Assembly: GCF_024171895.1 (NCBI RefSeq)
Contig: NZ_JAMTCQ010000008.1
Span: forward strand, 186,001 to 250,000
DNA length: 64,000 nucleotides
Direction of reading: 5' to 3'
Source of the DNA: Prauserella halophila
GTDB taxonomy: Bacteria > Actinomycetota > Actinomycetes > Mycobacteriales > Pseudonocardiaceae
A model generated the notes under the pieces. It did not search any database and had not been told where the DNA came from. It saw nothing but the letters and a program-made list of their open reading frames with translations. This document shows, piece after piece, positions 46,460 to 55,698 of this stretch; the stretch's first letter is position 1; each line of letters starts with the position of its first letter. The translations under genes were made by a program, and so were the position numbers.

Positions 46460-48132
46460 ATGTCCGCACCGTCTGCCGTCACCCCCGATCCGCGCTCGGC
46501 CCCTGAACATCCCCGCATGCTGGGACGGGGCATGACGATGGGCGATCAGCTCGCCCGGCACGCCCGCACGATCGGCGACGAACCCGCGTTCGTCTTCGAG
46601 GGCACCGTGCGCACCTACCGCGAGCTCGACGTACGGGTGAGCCGGCTCGCGAACGCCCTGCGCGACCGTGGCGTGCGCCAGGGCGACCGGGTCGCCGTGC
46701 TGGGCCTGAACACGCTCGAGGTGATCGAGGCCTACTTCGCCGCCACGCGCGTGGGCGGAATCTGCGTGCCGGTGAACTTCCGCCTCGCGGCGGGCGAGAT
46801 CGCCTACGTGCTGGGCGACAGCGGCGCCGCGGCGGCCGTCGTGCACGCACCCCTGGCCGCGACCTACGCGCAGGCTGCGGCCGAGCTCGCCGATCCCCCG
46901 GTGTGTCTCGTCCACGGCGACGACGCCCGAGACGGTGACGCCGGAAACGGTGGAGACGGTGGAGCCGCCGGGCCGTGCCCGGCGGCGTGGCGTACGAACC
47001 GGCGCTGGCCGCCGCGTCGCCGGAGTTCGACGAACTGCGCGTCGACGAGCACGACCCGGCGTTCATCATGTACACCTCCGGCACCACGGGAAAGCCCAAA
47101 GGTGCCGTGCTCACGCATTTCAACCTCGTCATGCATGCGTTCAGCAGCATGGCCACGAACGGGATCACGGGCGAGGACCGCGTCGGGATGGCCGCCGCTC
47201 CCCTGTTCCACATCGCGGGCCTGTCCGGGCTGTTGCCGAATCTGCTCCTGGGCGGGAGCACGGTGCTGGCGCCGTCGGGGCGGTTCGACCCGGTGGCCGT
47301 GCTGGACACGGTCGAGCGCGAGCGCGTGTCGGCGGTGTTCCTGGTTCCCGCGCAGTGGCAGGCGATCGTGTCGGTGCCGGACATCGACCGGCGCGACCTC
47401 TCGTGCCTGACGAGGATCTCCTGGGGTGCAGCCCCGGCGTCGACGACGTTGCTGCACACCGTCATGGAGAAGTTCCCGCAGGCGGAGCTGTCCACGGCGT
47501 TCGGGCAGACCGAGTGCAGTCCGATCACGACGCTGCTGCGCGGGGAGGACTCGCTGCGCAAGATCGGCTCGGTGGGCACGCCCATCCTCAACGTCGAGGC
47601 GCGCATCGTGGACGACGACATGAACGACGTCCCGCGGGGCGAGGTCGGCGAGATCGTCTACCGCGGCCCGATGGTGATGAAGGAGTACTGGAACAAGCCC
47701 GCCGAGACCGCGGAGGTGTTCCGCGGCGGCTGGTTCCACTCCGGCGATCTGGTCCGCGAGGACGAGGACGGCTACTTCTACGTCGTCGACCGGAAGAAGG
47801 ACATGATCATCTCCGGCGGGGAGAACATCTACTGCGCCGAGGTGGAGGACGTGCTCGCGGGTCATCCGAAGATCGCCGAGGTCGCGCTGATCGGCATGGC
47901 CGACGAGAAGTGGGGTGAGACACCGCTGGCCGTGCTCGCGCCGCGCGAGGAGGGCGAGCCGCCGACCGCGGCGGAACTCGAGGAGTGGTGCACGCAGCGG
48001 CTGGCCCGCTACAAGCGGCCGCGGAGGCTGGCCGTCGTGCCCGCGCTGCCGCGCAACCCGAGCGGCAAGGTGCTCAAGACGGCGCTGCGTACCGACCGCG
48101 ACTCGGGAGCGCTGTCGATCGAAGCGGTGTGA
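46460..48132 (+). pseudogene. acyl-CoA synthetase (FadD-type) split by an apparent frameshift
   Basis: The N-terminal part (46460 to about 46970) reads MGDQLARHARTIGDEPAFVFEG (quoted in part) to PPVCLVHGDDARDGDAGNGG. The C-terminal part (from about 46975, frame -1) reads GGVAYEPALAAASPEFDEL, then the P-loop MYTSGTTGKPKGAV, STAFGQTECSP, HSGDLVREDEDGYFYVVDRK (quoted in part) and NPSGKVLK. Both halves are intact and well conserved. The break coincides with a perfect 9-bp hairpin at 46965-46985 next to GACGGTG repeats. A one-base deletion, a sequencing error or recoding could explain it. ATG 46460 has GAGG six bases upstream; 46445 is the alternative. Confidence 0.8.
46965..46985. other. perfect hairpin at the frameshift site
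   Basis: CCGCCGGGC (46965-46973), loop CGT, GCCCGGCGG (46977-46985). The reading frame of the CoA ligase changes within this element. Confidence 0.8.
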
Positions 48133-48163
48133 ACGCGCGTCACGTTCTGGAAGACTGGCGGAC

Positions 48164-48964
48164 GTGACGCACCTGGTGAACCCCGACGGCATCCGCTGGC
48201 TCGAACTCGACGGCGCGGTCAACATCCGCGACGTCGGCGGCATCCCGACCACCGACGGTTCGACGACCGCCCGGAACCGGCTGTTGCGGGCCGACAACCT
48301 GCAGGACCTCTCGTCGGCCGACCTCGGCCTGCTGGTGGACACGATCGGCCTCGACACGGTCGTCGACCTGCGCACGGCTCACGAGATCGACGCCGAGGGA
48401 CCGGGGCCGCTGCGCGTGTACTCACGCGTGCACCACGTCCACCATTCGCTGCTGCCGGACGGCGGCGACGACGTACTGCTGGCCCGCAACCGGGCCGAGA
48501 GCGGTGCCGATCCCGGCTCCGGCAACCCTGCCGAGCCCGACCGCGTCGTCGCGCACTACCTCGGCTACGTCTCCCACCGGCCGGACAGCATCGTGGGTGC
48601 GCTGCGGGCGATCACCGACACGCCGGGTGCCGCGCTCGTGCACTGTGCGGCGGGCAAGGACCGGACAGGGGTGGTCACGGCGTTCGCGCTCGAGATCGCC
48701 GGCGTCGACCGGGACGCGATCGCGGCGGACTACGCGGCGACCGCGCACCGGATCGAGGCGATCATCAGCAGGCTGCGCGGCTCAGAGACCTACCGCGAGG
48801 ACATCGACCGCAAGACGGTCGACGAACACCGGCCGCGCGCCGAGTCGATGGAGCGGTTCCTCACCGAGATCGACGCCCGGCACGGCGGGGTGCACCGGTA
48901 CCTGCACGGCCACGGTTTCACCCCGGCCGAGGCCGACCGCCTGCACGCCAAGCTGCGCGACTGA
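48164..48964 (+). CDS. tyrosine-protein phosphatase (PtpB/LipA-like)
   Basis: 266 aa. The active site HCAAGKDRTG (CX5R with nucleophile C161) is the extended form of the mycobacterial PtpB family, whose members accept phosphotyrosine and phosphoinositides. NIRDVGGIPTTDG near the N-terminus is the family's second signature, and the lid helices follow. No export signal is visible. GTG 48164 is the likely start, with no clear ribosome binding site. It follows the CoA ligase by 31 bp. Confidence 0.9.
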   Translation: MTHLVNPDGIRWLELDGAVNIRDVGGIPTTDGSTTARNRLLRADNLQDLSSADLGLLVDTIGLDTVVDLRTAHEIDAEGPGPLRVYSRVHHVHHSLLPDGGDDVLLARNRAESGADPGSGNPAEPDRVVAHYLGYVSHRPDSIVGALRAITDTPGAALVHCAAGKDRTGVVTAFALEIAGVDRDAIAADYAATAHRIEAIISRLRGSETYREDIDRKTVDEHRPRAESMERFLTEIDARHGGVHRYLHGHGFTPAEADRLHAKLRD

Positions 48965-49018
48965 CGGAGGCCACGCCCGGTCACCGGCCTGCCCGCTGCC
49001 GCCGCGCCTGCCCGCCGC

Positions 49019-49609
49019 TCAGCCGGGTGCGCGGGCGAGCAGCCGCGTCGTCGTGCCGGTCGCCTGCTCGGCCAGCACCGTGAACCCGGCCGGCAGGCGG
49101 GCCGACAGACCACCGTGCGGGATGCGGTACGGATGCGGAGCCGGTTCGTCCGGTCGTTCGTCCTGTCGCTCGTCCTGTCGCAGCGCCTCCCAGGCGAGGA
49201 CGCCGCCGGGCGCGACGGCACGGGCACCGGCGGCGAACGCCGCTTCGTCCCAGAACCGGGTGGCGAGCACGAGCGCGAAGCCACCCGCGTGCGTCCCGTC
49301 GGCGAGGTAGGCCGCCGCGTCCGCCCGCACACAGGTGATGCGCGCATCCCGGCCGCGTCGCGCGGCCTCTTCCTGCAGCTGGGCGAGCGCCACGTCGGAG
49401 ACGTCGACGACGGTCACCGCGCGGCCGGCGTCGGCGAGTGCCAGGGCGCTGCCGGATCGGCCGCCCGCGAGCTCGAGCACGGGCCCGCCGGGCGGGCCCG
49501 CGGCCACCGCGTCGGCGACGAGCGGATGCGGTGCGAACGAGGGCACCCGGCCGGTGTAGCGCTCGTTCCACCGGCGGCGGTCGTCCGCGGCGGAATCGGC
49601 GGCACTCAC
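49019..49609 (-). CDS. class I SAM-dependent methyltransferase
   Basis: 196 aa. Motif I is VLELAGGRSGSALALADAG (residues about 45-63), followed by VTVVDVSDVALAQL. RWNERYTGRVPSF at the N-terminus resembles the tellurite/thiopurine methyltransferase-like branch, but the substrate is unknown. A (RQDE)n repeat interrupts the loop near residue 150. GTG 49609 has GAGGGAGC about ten bases upstream. It is convergent with the phosphatase and downstream of VKOR. Confidence 0.82.
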   Translation of the reverse strand: MSAADSAADDRRRWNERYTGRVPSFAPHPLVADAVAAGPPGGPVLELAGGRSGSALALADAGRAVTVVDVSDVALAQLQEEAARRGRDARITCVRADAAAYLADGTHAGGFALVLATRFWDEAAFAAGARAVAPGGVLAWEALRQDERQDERPDEPAPHPYRIPHGGLSARLPAGFTVLAEQATGTTTRLLARAPG

Positions 49610-49685
49610 GACCGGCGCTCCCTCATCGGAGCCGTACCCGCGACCGCACCGTCCGAGACCGCACCACCCGTACCCGGCGGGCCGC

Positions 49686-50438
49686 TCACAGCAGACCCGA
49701 GAAGTAGTCCCAGAACCGCTGCACGACCAGGAACACGACGAGCGCAAGCCACAGCGCCAGTCCCCACACGTGGTGGCGCACCGGGCGCGCCGCGATGCCG
49801 GGCAGGTGGCCGGCGGCGACGTTGTGGGCCGTGGTGTACCAGAAGACCGGGATGGTCACCGCCCACACGACGAGGCAGTAGGGGCACAGCGCCCCGATCT
49901 CGTACAGGCTCTGGGTGATCAGCCAGTGCACGAAGCCGGCACCGAACAGGGTGCCCGCCTGCATGCCGAGCCAGAACCACCGCGGCAGCCGCGCCCCGGC
50001 GAGCACCGCCACGCCCACCGTCACCACGACCGGGAACGCGGCCAGGCCGAGGAGCGGATTGGGAAAGCCGAACGCCGCCGCCTGGTCGCTCTGCATCACC
50101 GACGTGCACGAGACGGTCGCGTCGAGGGTGCAGCTCGGCCGGTAGTCCGGGTTCTCCAGCAGCGCGAACTTCTCGAGGGTCAGCACGAACGCGGCCGCCA
50201 GCCCGAGCAGCCCGCCGATCGTCAGTACCCACCCGACGACACTCCGCAACCTGCCGGTGATGTGGCCGGCGTCGCCGCCGGAGCCGTCCGCGACGTCGCC
50301 GCCACGGTGGACGTCACCGCCACGGTGGCCGGCTGCGCCCGCCTCGCCGTCTGTGTCCACCTCGTCTGCGCCCACCTCGTCGTCCGCGTCCACCTCGTCG
50401 GCCTGCGCGGCGCCGTTGTCGTTACCGGTGCGGGACAT
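49686..50438 (-). CDS. vitamin K epoxide reductase (VKOR) family protein
   Basis: 250 aa. An integral membrane thiol oxidase that reoxidises DsbA-like proteins using menaquinone. The CxxC redox site is CPYC at residues 195-198, and the loop cysteines are C103 and C111 (PSCTLDATVSCTS). About five transmembrane helices are seen. The N-terminal 60 residues are a highly acidic, repetitive cytoplasmic stretch (ADEVDADDEVGADEVDTD). ATG 50438 is chosen because the longer frame lacks similarity. It is divergent from the MBL hydrolase. Confidence 0.92.
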   Translation of the reverse strand: MSRTGNDNGAAQADEVDADDEVGADEVDTDGEAGAAGHRGGDVHRGGDVADGSGGDAGHITGRLRSVVGWVLTIGGLLGLAAAFVLTLEKFALLENPDYRPSCTLDATVSCTSVMQSDQAAAFGFPNPLLGLAAFPVVVTVGVAVLAGARLPRWFWLGMQAGTLFGAGFVHWLITQSLYEIGALCPYCLVVWAVTIPVFWYTTAHNVAAGHLPGIAARPVRHHVWGLALWLALVVFLVVQRFWDYFSGLL

Positions 50439-50610
50439 GGCCCCGGTTTCCCCTTTCTCCGCCACTGTTGCCAGCACGGTACGCACCGCCGGGTGCGCCG
50501 CGTGTGAACGGGACGTGATCAACCACTCGTTGAGTCACGCCGACTCCGCGGGATACGTTCACCGCGGCACTTACGGACGAGGAACGTCTAGGAAAGCCGG
50601 TGAGTCAGCG

Positions 50611-51759
50611 TTGACGGACCCGACCAGCCGAACCGGGCCACCCGAGGGCATCACGGTCCTCGGCACCGCCCAATGGGCCGCGTGGCAAGAGCGCAGGCTG
50701 CCGCCGGTCGAGCGGGTGGCCGACGGGATCTGGTCGGTGCCGGTTCCCATCCCCCACAACCCGCTGCGCTACACGCTCAGTTACCTGCTGGAGGGTGACG
50801 GCGGACTGCTCGTCGTCGACCCGGGTTGGAATTCGCAGGAGGGCTGGGACGCCCTGCAGGCCGGGATCGCCGAGGCGGGCGCCACGACCGGCGATGTGAC
50901 GGGCATCGTCACCACGCACGTCCACCCCGACCACCACGGCCTGTCCGAACGTCTCCGCCGGAAGTCCGGCGCCTGGATCGCGATGCACCCGGCCGAACGG
51001 GAGACCCTTCCCCAGCGCATGCGGCGTGCACTCGGCACGCACGACACGCTCACCGCGTGGCTGCACGATCAGGGTGCACCCGAACCGGACGCACGCGAGC
51101 TGGGCGGGCCGTTCGACGCGCGGGACCCCGAGACCGCCGCCATGGCCGACCCGGATGTGCTGCTCGACGACGGCGACCTCGTCCCCGTGGCCGGGCGGAC
51201 ACTGCGCGCGGTGTGGACGCCGGGACACACGCCCGGGCACCTGTGCCTGCAGGAGGCCGACGAGCGGCTGCTGCTGACCGGCGACCACGTGCTGCCGCGC
51301 ATCACTCCGAACATCGGGCTCTACCCGGGCGGTATCGGCGCGCCGCTGGCCGACTTCCTCACCTCGCTCACGCGCATCAAGGACTTCGGCGACCACGACG
51401 CACTGCCCGCCCACGAGTACCGCTTCCGCGGACTCGGCGAGCGCGCGCGACTGCTCGCCGAGCACCACGAGCAGCGGTGCCAGGAGATCGTCGACGTGAT
51501 CGCCGGTCTCGGCACACCGACTCCGTGGCAGGTCGCCACCCATCTGACGTGGTCCCGGCCCTGGGCCGAGGTGGGCCGCATGCGCATCGGCGCACTCGCG
51601 GAGACCGCATCGCACCTCGACCATCTCGTCGGGGAAGGCAGGCTCACGTGGCACACCGGGTCCGGGAGCGGGCCCGACTCGCAGGACCGCATCCGCCTCG
51701 CCACGCCCACCACACCCACCACGTCGACCACGCCCACCACCGCAAGGAGCACGACTTGA
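50611..51759 (+). CDS. metallo-beta-lactamase fold hydrolase
   Basis: 382 aa. Metal ligands are in TTHVHPDHHGLS (H103, H105, D107, H108), TPGHTPGHLCL and LTGDHVLPRI. A C-terminal winged-helix-like extension (LGTPTPWQVATHLTWSRPWAEVGRMRIGALAETASHLDHL, quoted in part) is typical of the glyoxalase-II/LACTB2-like subgroup, which includes acyl-CoA-locus thioesterases. The tail has a Thr-Pro repeat. The TTG start is inferred. The stop overlaps the next gene as TTGA, which suggests a thioester hydrolase working with the beta-oxidation enzymes. Confidence 0.85.
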   Translation: MTDPTSRTGPPEGITVLGTAQWAAWQERRLPPVERVADGIWSVPVPIPHNPLRYTLSYLLEGDGGLLVVDPGWNSQEGWDALQAGIAEAGATTGDVTGIVTTHVHPDHHGLSERLRRKSGAWIAMHPAERETLPQRMRRALGTHDTLTAWLHDQGAPEPDARELGGPFDARDPETAAMADPDVLLDDGDLVPVAGRTLRAVWTPGHTPGHLCLQEADERLLLTGDHVLPRITPNIGLYPGGIGAPLADFLTSLTRIKDFGDHDALPAHEYRFRGLGERARLLAEHHEQRCQEIVDVIAGLGTPTPWQVATHLTWSRPWAEVGRMRIGALAETASHLDHLVGEGRLTWHTGSGSGPDSQDRIRLATPTTPTTSTTPTTARSTT

Positions 51760-54140
51760 CACCGTCCCAGGCCGTCGAGGCCCTCGACCCCGACACTCCC
51801 GTGCTGGTCGGCGTGGGCCAGGCCGCCGAGCGCATCGACGACGCCGATTACCGGCGCCTCTCCGCCGTCGACCTGGCCGCCGAGGCGGCCCGCTCCGCCC
51901 TGGCCGACACGGGTGCCGACGCCCGATCGGTGGCCGAGGCCGTGGACGTGGCGGCGGGGATCCGCCAGTTCGAGCATTCGACGCCCGGCGCGTTCCCGCC
52001 GCTGGGCAGTTCGGACAACTATCCGCGGTCGGTCGCCGGCCGAGTGGGTGCCGATCCACGCCGCGCGATCCTCGAGGTCGTCGGCGGGCAGGGCCCGCAG
52101 CACCTGGTGAACGAACTGGCCGCGACGATCGCCGCAGGCGAGACCGGAGTGGCGCTGCTGTTCGGTTCCGAGGCGATCTCGACCGCGCAGCACCTGGCGT
52201 CCGCGCCGGACAAGCCGGACTTCACCGAGCACGTCGGCGGACAGCTCGAGGACCGCGGTCGCGGCCTGCAGGGGCTGATGACGCAGGAACTCCTCGCGGC
52301 GGGTCTGGCCGACCCGACCGGCCAGTACGCGCTGTTCGAGAACGCCCGCCGCGGCAGGCTGAAGTCCTCCCGCGAGGAGTACGCGCGCGCGATGGGTGAG
52401 CTGTTCGCCCCGTTCACGGCCGTCGCCGCGCGCAACCCGTACGCCGCGACGCCGGTCGAACGCTCGGCCGCCGAGCTGACGACGATCACCGAGTCGAACC
52501 GGATGATCGCCGATCCGTATCCGCGCTACGTCGTCTCGCGCGACAAGGTCAACCAGGGCGCGGCCGTGCTGCTGATGTCGGTCGCGGCGGCGCAGCGGCT
52601 CGGAGTGCCGCGGGAGAAGTGGGTGTTCCTGCACGGCCAGGCGGATCTGCGCGAACACGATCTCGTCGACCGGGCCGATCTGTCGGCGTATCCGGCGGCC
52701 GTCGCGGCGGTGCGCCACGCGGTCGAGGTCGCCGGAATCGGACTCGACGACGTCGCGGCGTTCGACCTCTACAGCTGCTTTCCCGTCGCGGTGTTCGCGC
52801 TCTGCGACGGGCTCGGTATCGCACCGGACGACCCGCGCGGACTGACACTCACCGGCGGGTTGCCGTTCTTCGGCGGCGCGGGCAACAACTACTCCATGCA
52901 CGCGATCGCCGAGGCCGTGACGCTGCTGCGCGGGCGCCCCGGCGAGTACGGCCTCGTGGGCGCCAACGGCGGCATGCTCAGCAAGTACTCCGTCGGCGTC
53001 TACTCGACGACGCCGGCGCCGTGGCGGCCCGACGACAGTGCGCGACTGCAAGCCGAGCTCGACGCCGCCGGGAAACCGGGACACACCCGCTACGCCGACG
53101 GCTGGGCGACGATCGAGACGTTCACCGCCGTCCACGGCCGGTCCGGCTCCCCGACGGGCGTCGTCGTGGGCAGGCTGGAGGCCGACGGCACCCGGTTCGT
53201 CGCGGGCACCGAGCGCGGCGACGACGAGCTGCTCGACCTGCTGACCACCGGTGATCCGGTGGGAACGCGGGTGTATGCACGCTCGTTCGGCTACGGCAAC
53301 CGGGTCGCGCTCACCGAGGAGCGGATGAACGAGTTCCATCCGCCCCGCAGCCCTGCGCTGCGCGAGTCCTACGAGCACGTGCTCGTCCGCCGCGACGGGC
53401 ACGTCCTCGAGGTCACGATCAACCGCCCTGAGGCGCGCAACAGCCTGCACCCGGAGGCCAACACCGAGCTCGACGAGATCTTCGACGCCTACTTCGCCGA
53501 TCCGGACCTGTGGGTCGCGATCCTGACGGGCGCGGGTGACAAGGCGTTCTCGGCGGGCAACGACCTGAGCTACACCGCGTCCGGAAACCTGCCGTGGGCG
53601 CCGAAGAACGGGTTCGCGGGCCTCACGCATCGCGAGCATCTGCCGAAACCGGTGATCGCGGCCGTCAACGGCTACGCCATGGGCGGCGGGCTGGAGATCG
53701 CCATGGCGTGCCACGTGATCGTCGCCGACGAGACCGCCCGGTTCGCGCTCAGCGAGGTCAAGGTCGGGCTCATCGCCGCGGCGGGCGGCCTGGTGCGGCT
53801 GCCGCGGACGATCCCGCCGAAACTGGCCAACGAGATGATCCTGACCGGCAAGCGCCTCGACGCCCACGAGGCGGCCGGGCACGGGCTGGTGAACCGGGTG
53901 GCCGAGGCCGGCGGCGCCGTCGACGCGGCCCGCGAGGTGGCCGCGGAGATCCTCGCCGGGTCGCCGACGTCGGTGCGCGCGTCGCTGCAGTTCATGGCCG
54001 AGACCGCGGGCATCGCCGACACGGTCGACGCGGTGAACCATCCGTCGTCGGTGATGGACCATCTACTGGTCGCCGAGGACACGATGGAGGGCATCATGGC
54101 GTTCACTCAGAAGCGGGAGCCGCAGTGGAAGAACCGCTGA
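51756..54140 (+). CDS. fusion: thiolase-like domain plus enoyl-CoA hydratase domain
   Basis: 794 aa. Residues 1-520 resemble acetyl-CoA acetyltransferases/SCP2-type thiolase-like proteins (DTPVLVGVGQAAERID; LPFFGGAGNNYSMHAIAEA, quoted in part). The usual nucleophile Cys segment reads VVGGQGPQHLVNEL (about 108-121), with no Cys. Residues 535-794 are a crotonase with GDKAFSAGNDLS and AVNGYAMGGGLEIAMACHVI (quoted in part). At residue 524 an internal ATG (53325) has GAGGAGCGG directly upstream, so the crotonase might also be made alone. TTG 51756 is preceded by AAGGAG and overlaps the MBL stop. Confidence 0.85.
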   Translation: MTPSQAVEALDPDTPVLVGVGQAAERIDDADYRRLSAVDLAAEAARSALADTGADARSVAEAVDVAAGIRQFEHSTPGAFPPLGSSDNYPRSVAGRVGADPRRAILEVVGGQGPQHLVNELAATIAAGETGVALLFGSEAISTAQHLASAPDKPDFTEHVGGQLEDRGRGLQGLMTQELLAAGLADPTGQYALFENARRGRLKSSREEYARAMGELFAPFTAVAARNPYAATPVERSAAELTTITESNRMIADPYPRYVVSRDKVNQGAAVLLMSVAAAQRLGVPREKWVFLHGQADLREHDLVDRADLSAYPAAVAAVRHAVEVAGIGLDDVAAFDLYSCFPVAVFALCDGLGIAPDDPRGLTLTGGLPFFGGAGNNYSMHAIAEAVTLLRGRPGEYGLVGANGGMLSKYSVGVYSTTPAPWRPDDSARLQAELDAAGKPGHTRYADGWATIETFTAVHGRSGSPTGVVVGRLEADGTRFVAGTERGDDELLDLLTTGDPVGTRVYARSFGYGNRVALTEERMNEFHPPRSPALRESYEHVLVRRDGHVLEVTINRPEARNSLHPEANTELDEIFDAYFADPDLWVAILTGAGDKAFSAGNDLSYTASGNLPWAPKNGFAGLTHREHLPKPVIAAVNGYAMGGGLEIAMACHVIVADETARFALSEVKVGLIAAAGGLVRLPRTIPPKLANEMILTGKRLDAHEAAGHGLVNRVAEAGGAVDAAREVAAEILAGSPTSVRASLQFMAETAGIADTVDAVNHPSSVMDHLLVAEDTMEGIMAFTQKREPQWKNR

Positions 54141-54170
54141 CCCCGCGCCCACCACGCTGACCGGGACCCG

Positions 54171-54791
54171 ATGATGCCCGCACCATCGCACCACGACCGG
54201 GCGAGCACGGCCACCGGCAGGCCGCGCGATCCGGAGGTCGACCGCCGGATCGCACTGGCCGCCGTCGCCGTGTTCGGCGAGGCCGGCTGGGCGGGATTCA
54301 GCGTCGAATCGGTCGCCCGGCAGGCCTGCGTCGGCAAGGCGTCGATCTACCTGCGCTGGGAGACGAAGGAACGGCTGCTGCTGGACGCGCTCGCCGCGCA
54401 CGTGGCGCCGGTCGTGGACGCCGACACCGGTTCGCTGCGGGGTGATCTGATCGCGCTGGCGCGGCAGCTGGTCGAGTTGTACGCGGGCCCGAGCAGGCAG
54501 GCCGCGTTGCGGATGATGCTCGAGGCGCCGATGATCCCCGGGCTCGCCGAGCGCTGCGACGAGCTGCGGCAGGCGCAGGTGAAGGCGGCGCGCGCCATGG
54601 TGCGCCGCGGCATCCGGCGTGGGGACCTTCCCGACGACAGTTCCGTCACTCTCCTGCTCGACACGCTGTGCGGCGGGGTGATCGCGCACATCCTGTCGAC
54701 CCCGCAGCACCTGGAGGAGGCCGTCCAGGCCGGGCTGGACGAGTACACCGAGAACCTGGTCGGCTTCCTGCTCGGCTCGACCCGCCCGTAA
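54171..54791 (+). CDS. TetR/AcrR family transcriptional regulator
   Basis: 206 aa. HTH at about residues 30-75 (AVFGEAGWAGFSVESVARQACVGKASIYLRWETKERLL, quoted in part) followed by a TetR_C-type helical domain. It is 30 bp downstream of the thiolase-like/crotonase fusion on the same strand, so it is probably co-transcribed and may control that operon. The start is ATG 54171, with ATG 54174 next to it. Confidence 0.9.
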   Translation: MMPAPSHHDRASTATGRPRDPEVDRRIALAAVAVFGEAGWAGFSVESVARQACVGKASIYLRWETKERLLLDALAAHVAPVVDADTGSLRGDLIALARQLVELYAGPSRQAALRMMLEAPMIPGLAERCDELRQAQVKAARAMVRRGIRRGDLPDDSSVTLLLDTLCGGVIAHILSTPQHLEEAVQAGLDEYTENLVGFLLGSTRP

Positions 54792-54871
54792 CGGCGGCGG
54801 GCCGAACTCGGCACGCGGCGGCACCCCGTTGCGGGATCAGCGCCGTGTCGGCGGGTCCGGTTCTGCGTCCA

Positions 54872-55321
54872 TCACGGTTCTGCGTCCATCAGGTAGGAGC
54901 GCTCCATCAGGTCGGTCATCGCCTGCCGGAAGTCGCGTCGCCGCCGGTCGCTCCACCCTGCGGTCAGGCGGGCGAAGACCTCCTCCTGCCAGTGGTGCGC
55001 CTGCTCCAGCATGGCTCGGCCCGAGGGGGTGAGCCGCGCTTCGCGCCGCCGGCCGTCGACCGCGGCCACCGCCATGTCCAGATGGCCGACCACCGTGGCG
55101 TTCGTGACCAACCGGGACGCTCCGCTCTGGTCGATCCCGACCTCGTGGGCGATCGCGTTGATCGTGGCGGAGACGCCGCGCCGGCCGAGTGCGTCGACCG
55201 CGTCGCAGACCAGCACGAGTCGCCCCTGCTCACCGCCGGTCTCCCCCGCCACCGACCGGCGGGACCAGTGCCGTACGAAGTGGAACAGGACCTGTCCCGG
55301 GCCGGGATCGTGGGCGGTCAT
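54872..55321 (-). CDS. MarR family transcriptional regulator
   Basis: 149 aa. Winged helix with SATINAIAHEVGIDQSGASRLVTNATVVGHL (quoted in part) as the recognition region and AVDGRRREARLTPSGRAMLEQA (quoted in part) as the wing. Length is typical. ATG 55321 overlaps the stop of the NTF2-like gene (ATGA), so they share a transcript. A perfect ATGCGA-T-TCGCAT palindrome upstream of that transcript is a plausible autoregulatory site. Confidence 0.88.
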   Translation of the reverse strand: MTAHDPGPGQVLFHFVRHWSRRSVAGETGGEQGRLVLVCDAVDALGRRGVSATINAIAHEVGIDQSGASRLVTNATVVGHLDMAVAAVDGRRREARLTPSGRAMLEQAHHWQEEVFARLTAGWSDRRRRDFRQAMTDLMERSYLMDAEP

Positions 55322-55698
55322 TCGGACGCCGCCAGTTCGCGGCAGATGTGTCCCAGGTGGAGCGCGGAATCGAGGTCCGGAAGCCGCAACGCAGCGGTCA
55401 CCTTCCCGCCGGAGGCACGGAACACCGTCGCCACCCGCGTCGCCGCCTCGCTCTCGGGCCACGTGGCGTCCTCCTCGACAACCATCAGTCGGTCACCGAT
55501 CGGATGCCACGTTCGGGGGATCAGCGTGATCCCGGAACGTTCCACCCACTCCGCGAACTGCGCGGGCGTGATCGAGCCTGCGCCCTGCGGTCCCAGCACG
55601 ACGATCGGGTCGCCGACCGCCTGCGCCGCGCGCCGTGAATCCCCGTCGTTGACGCTCGCGTGCCACTCGTCGACCGCCGCTTCGAGACTCGCCTTCAT
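55318..55698 (-). CDS. small SnoaL/NTF2-like protein
   Basis: 126 aa. It looks like an NTF2-fold protein: helix SLEAAVDEWHASVNDGDSRRAAQAVGDPIVVLGPQGAG (quoted in part), then RTWHPIGDRLMVVEEDATW and a final strand pair. The IVVLGPQG segment and ESEAATRVATVFRASGGKV support this, but catalytic residues cannot be assigned. ATG 55698 lacks a good ribosome binding site. It is the first gene of the MarR operon; a ligand-binding or small catabolic role is possible. Confidence 0.65.
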   Translation of the reverse strand: MKASLEAAVDEWHASVNDGDSRRAAQAVGDPIVVLGPQGAGSITPAQFAEWVERSGITLIPRTWHPIGDRLMVVEEDATWPESEAATRVATVFRASGGKVTAALRLPDLDSALHLGHICRELAASE

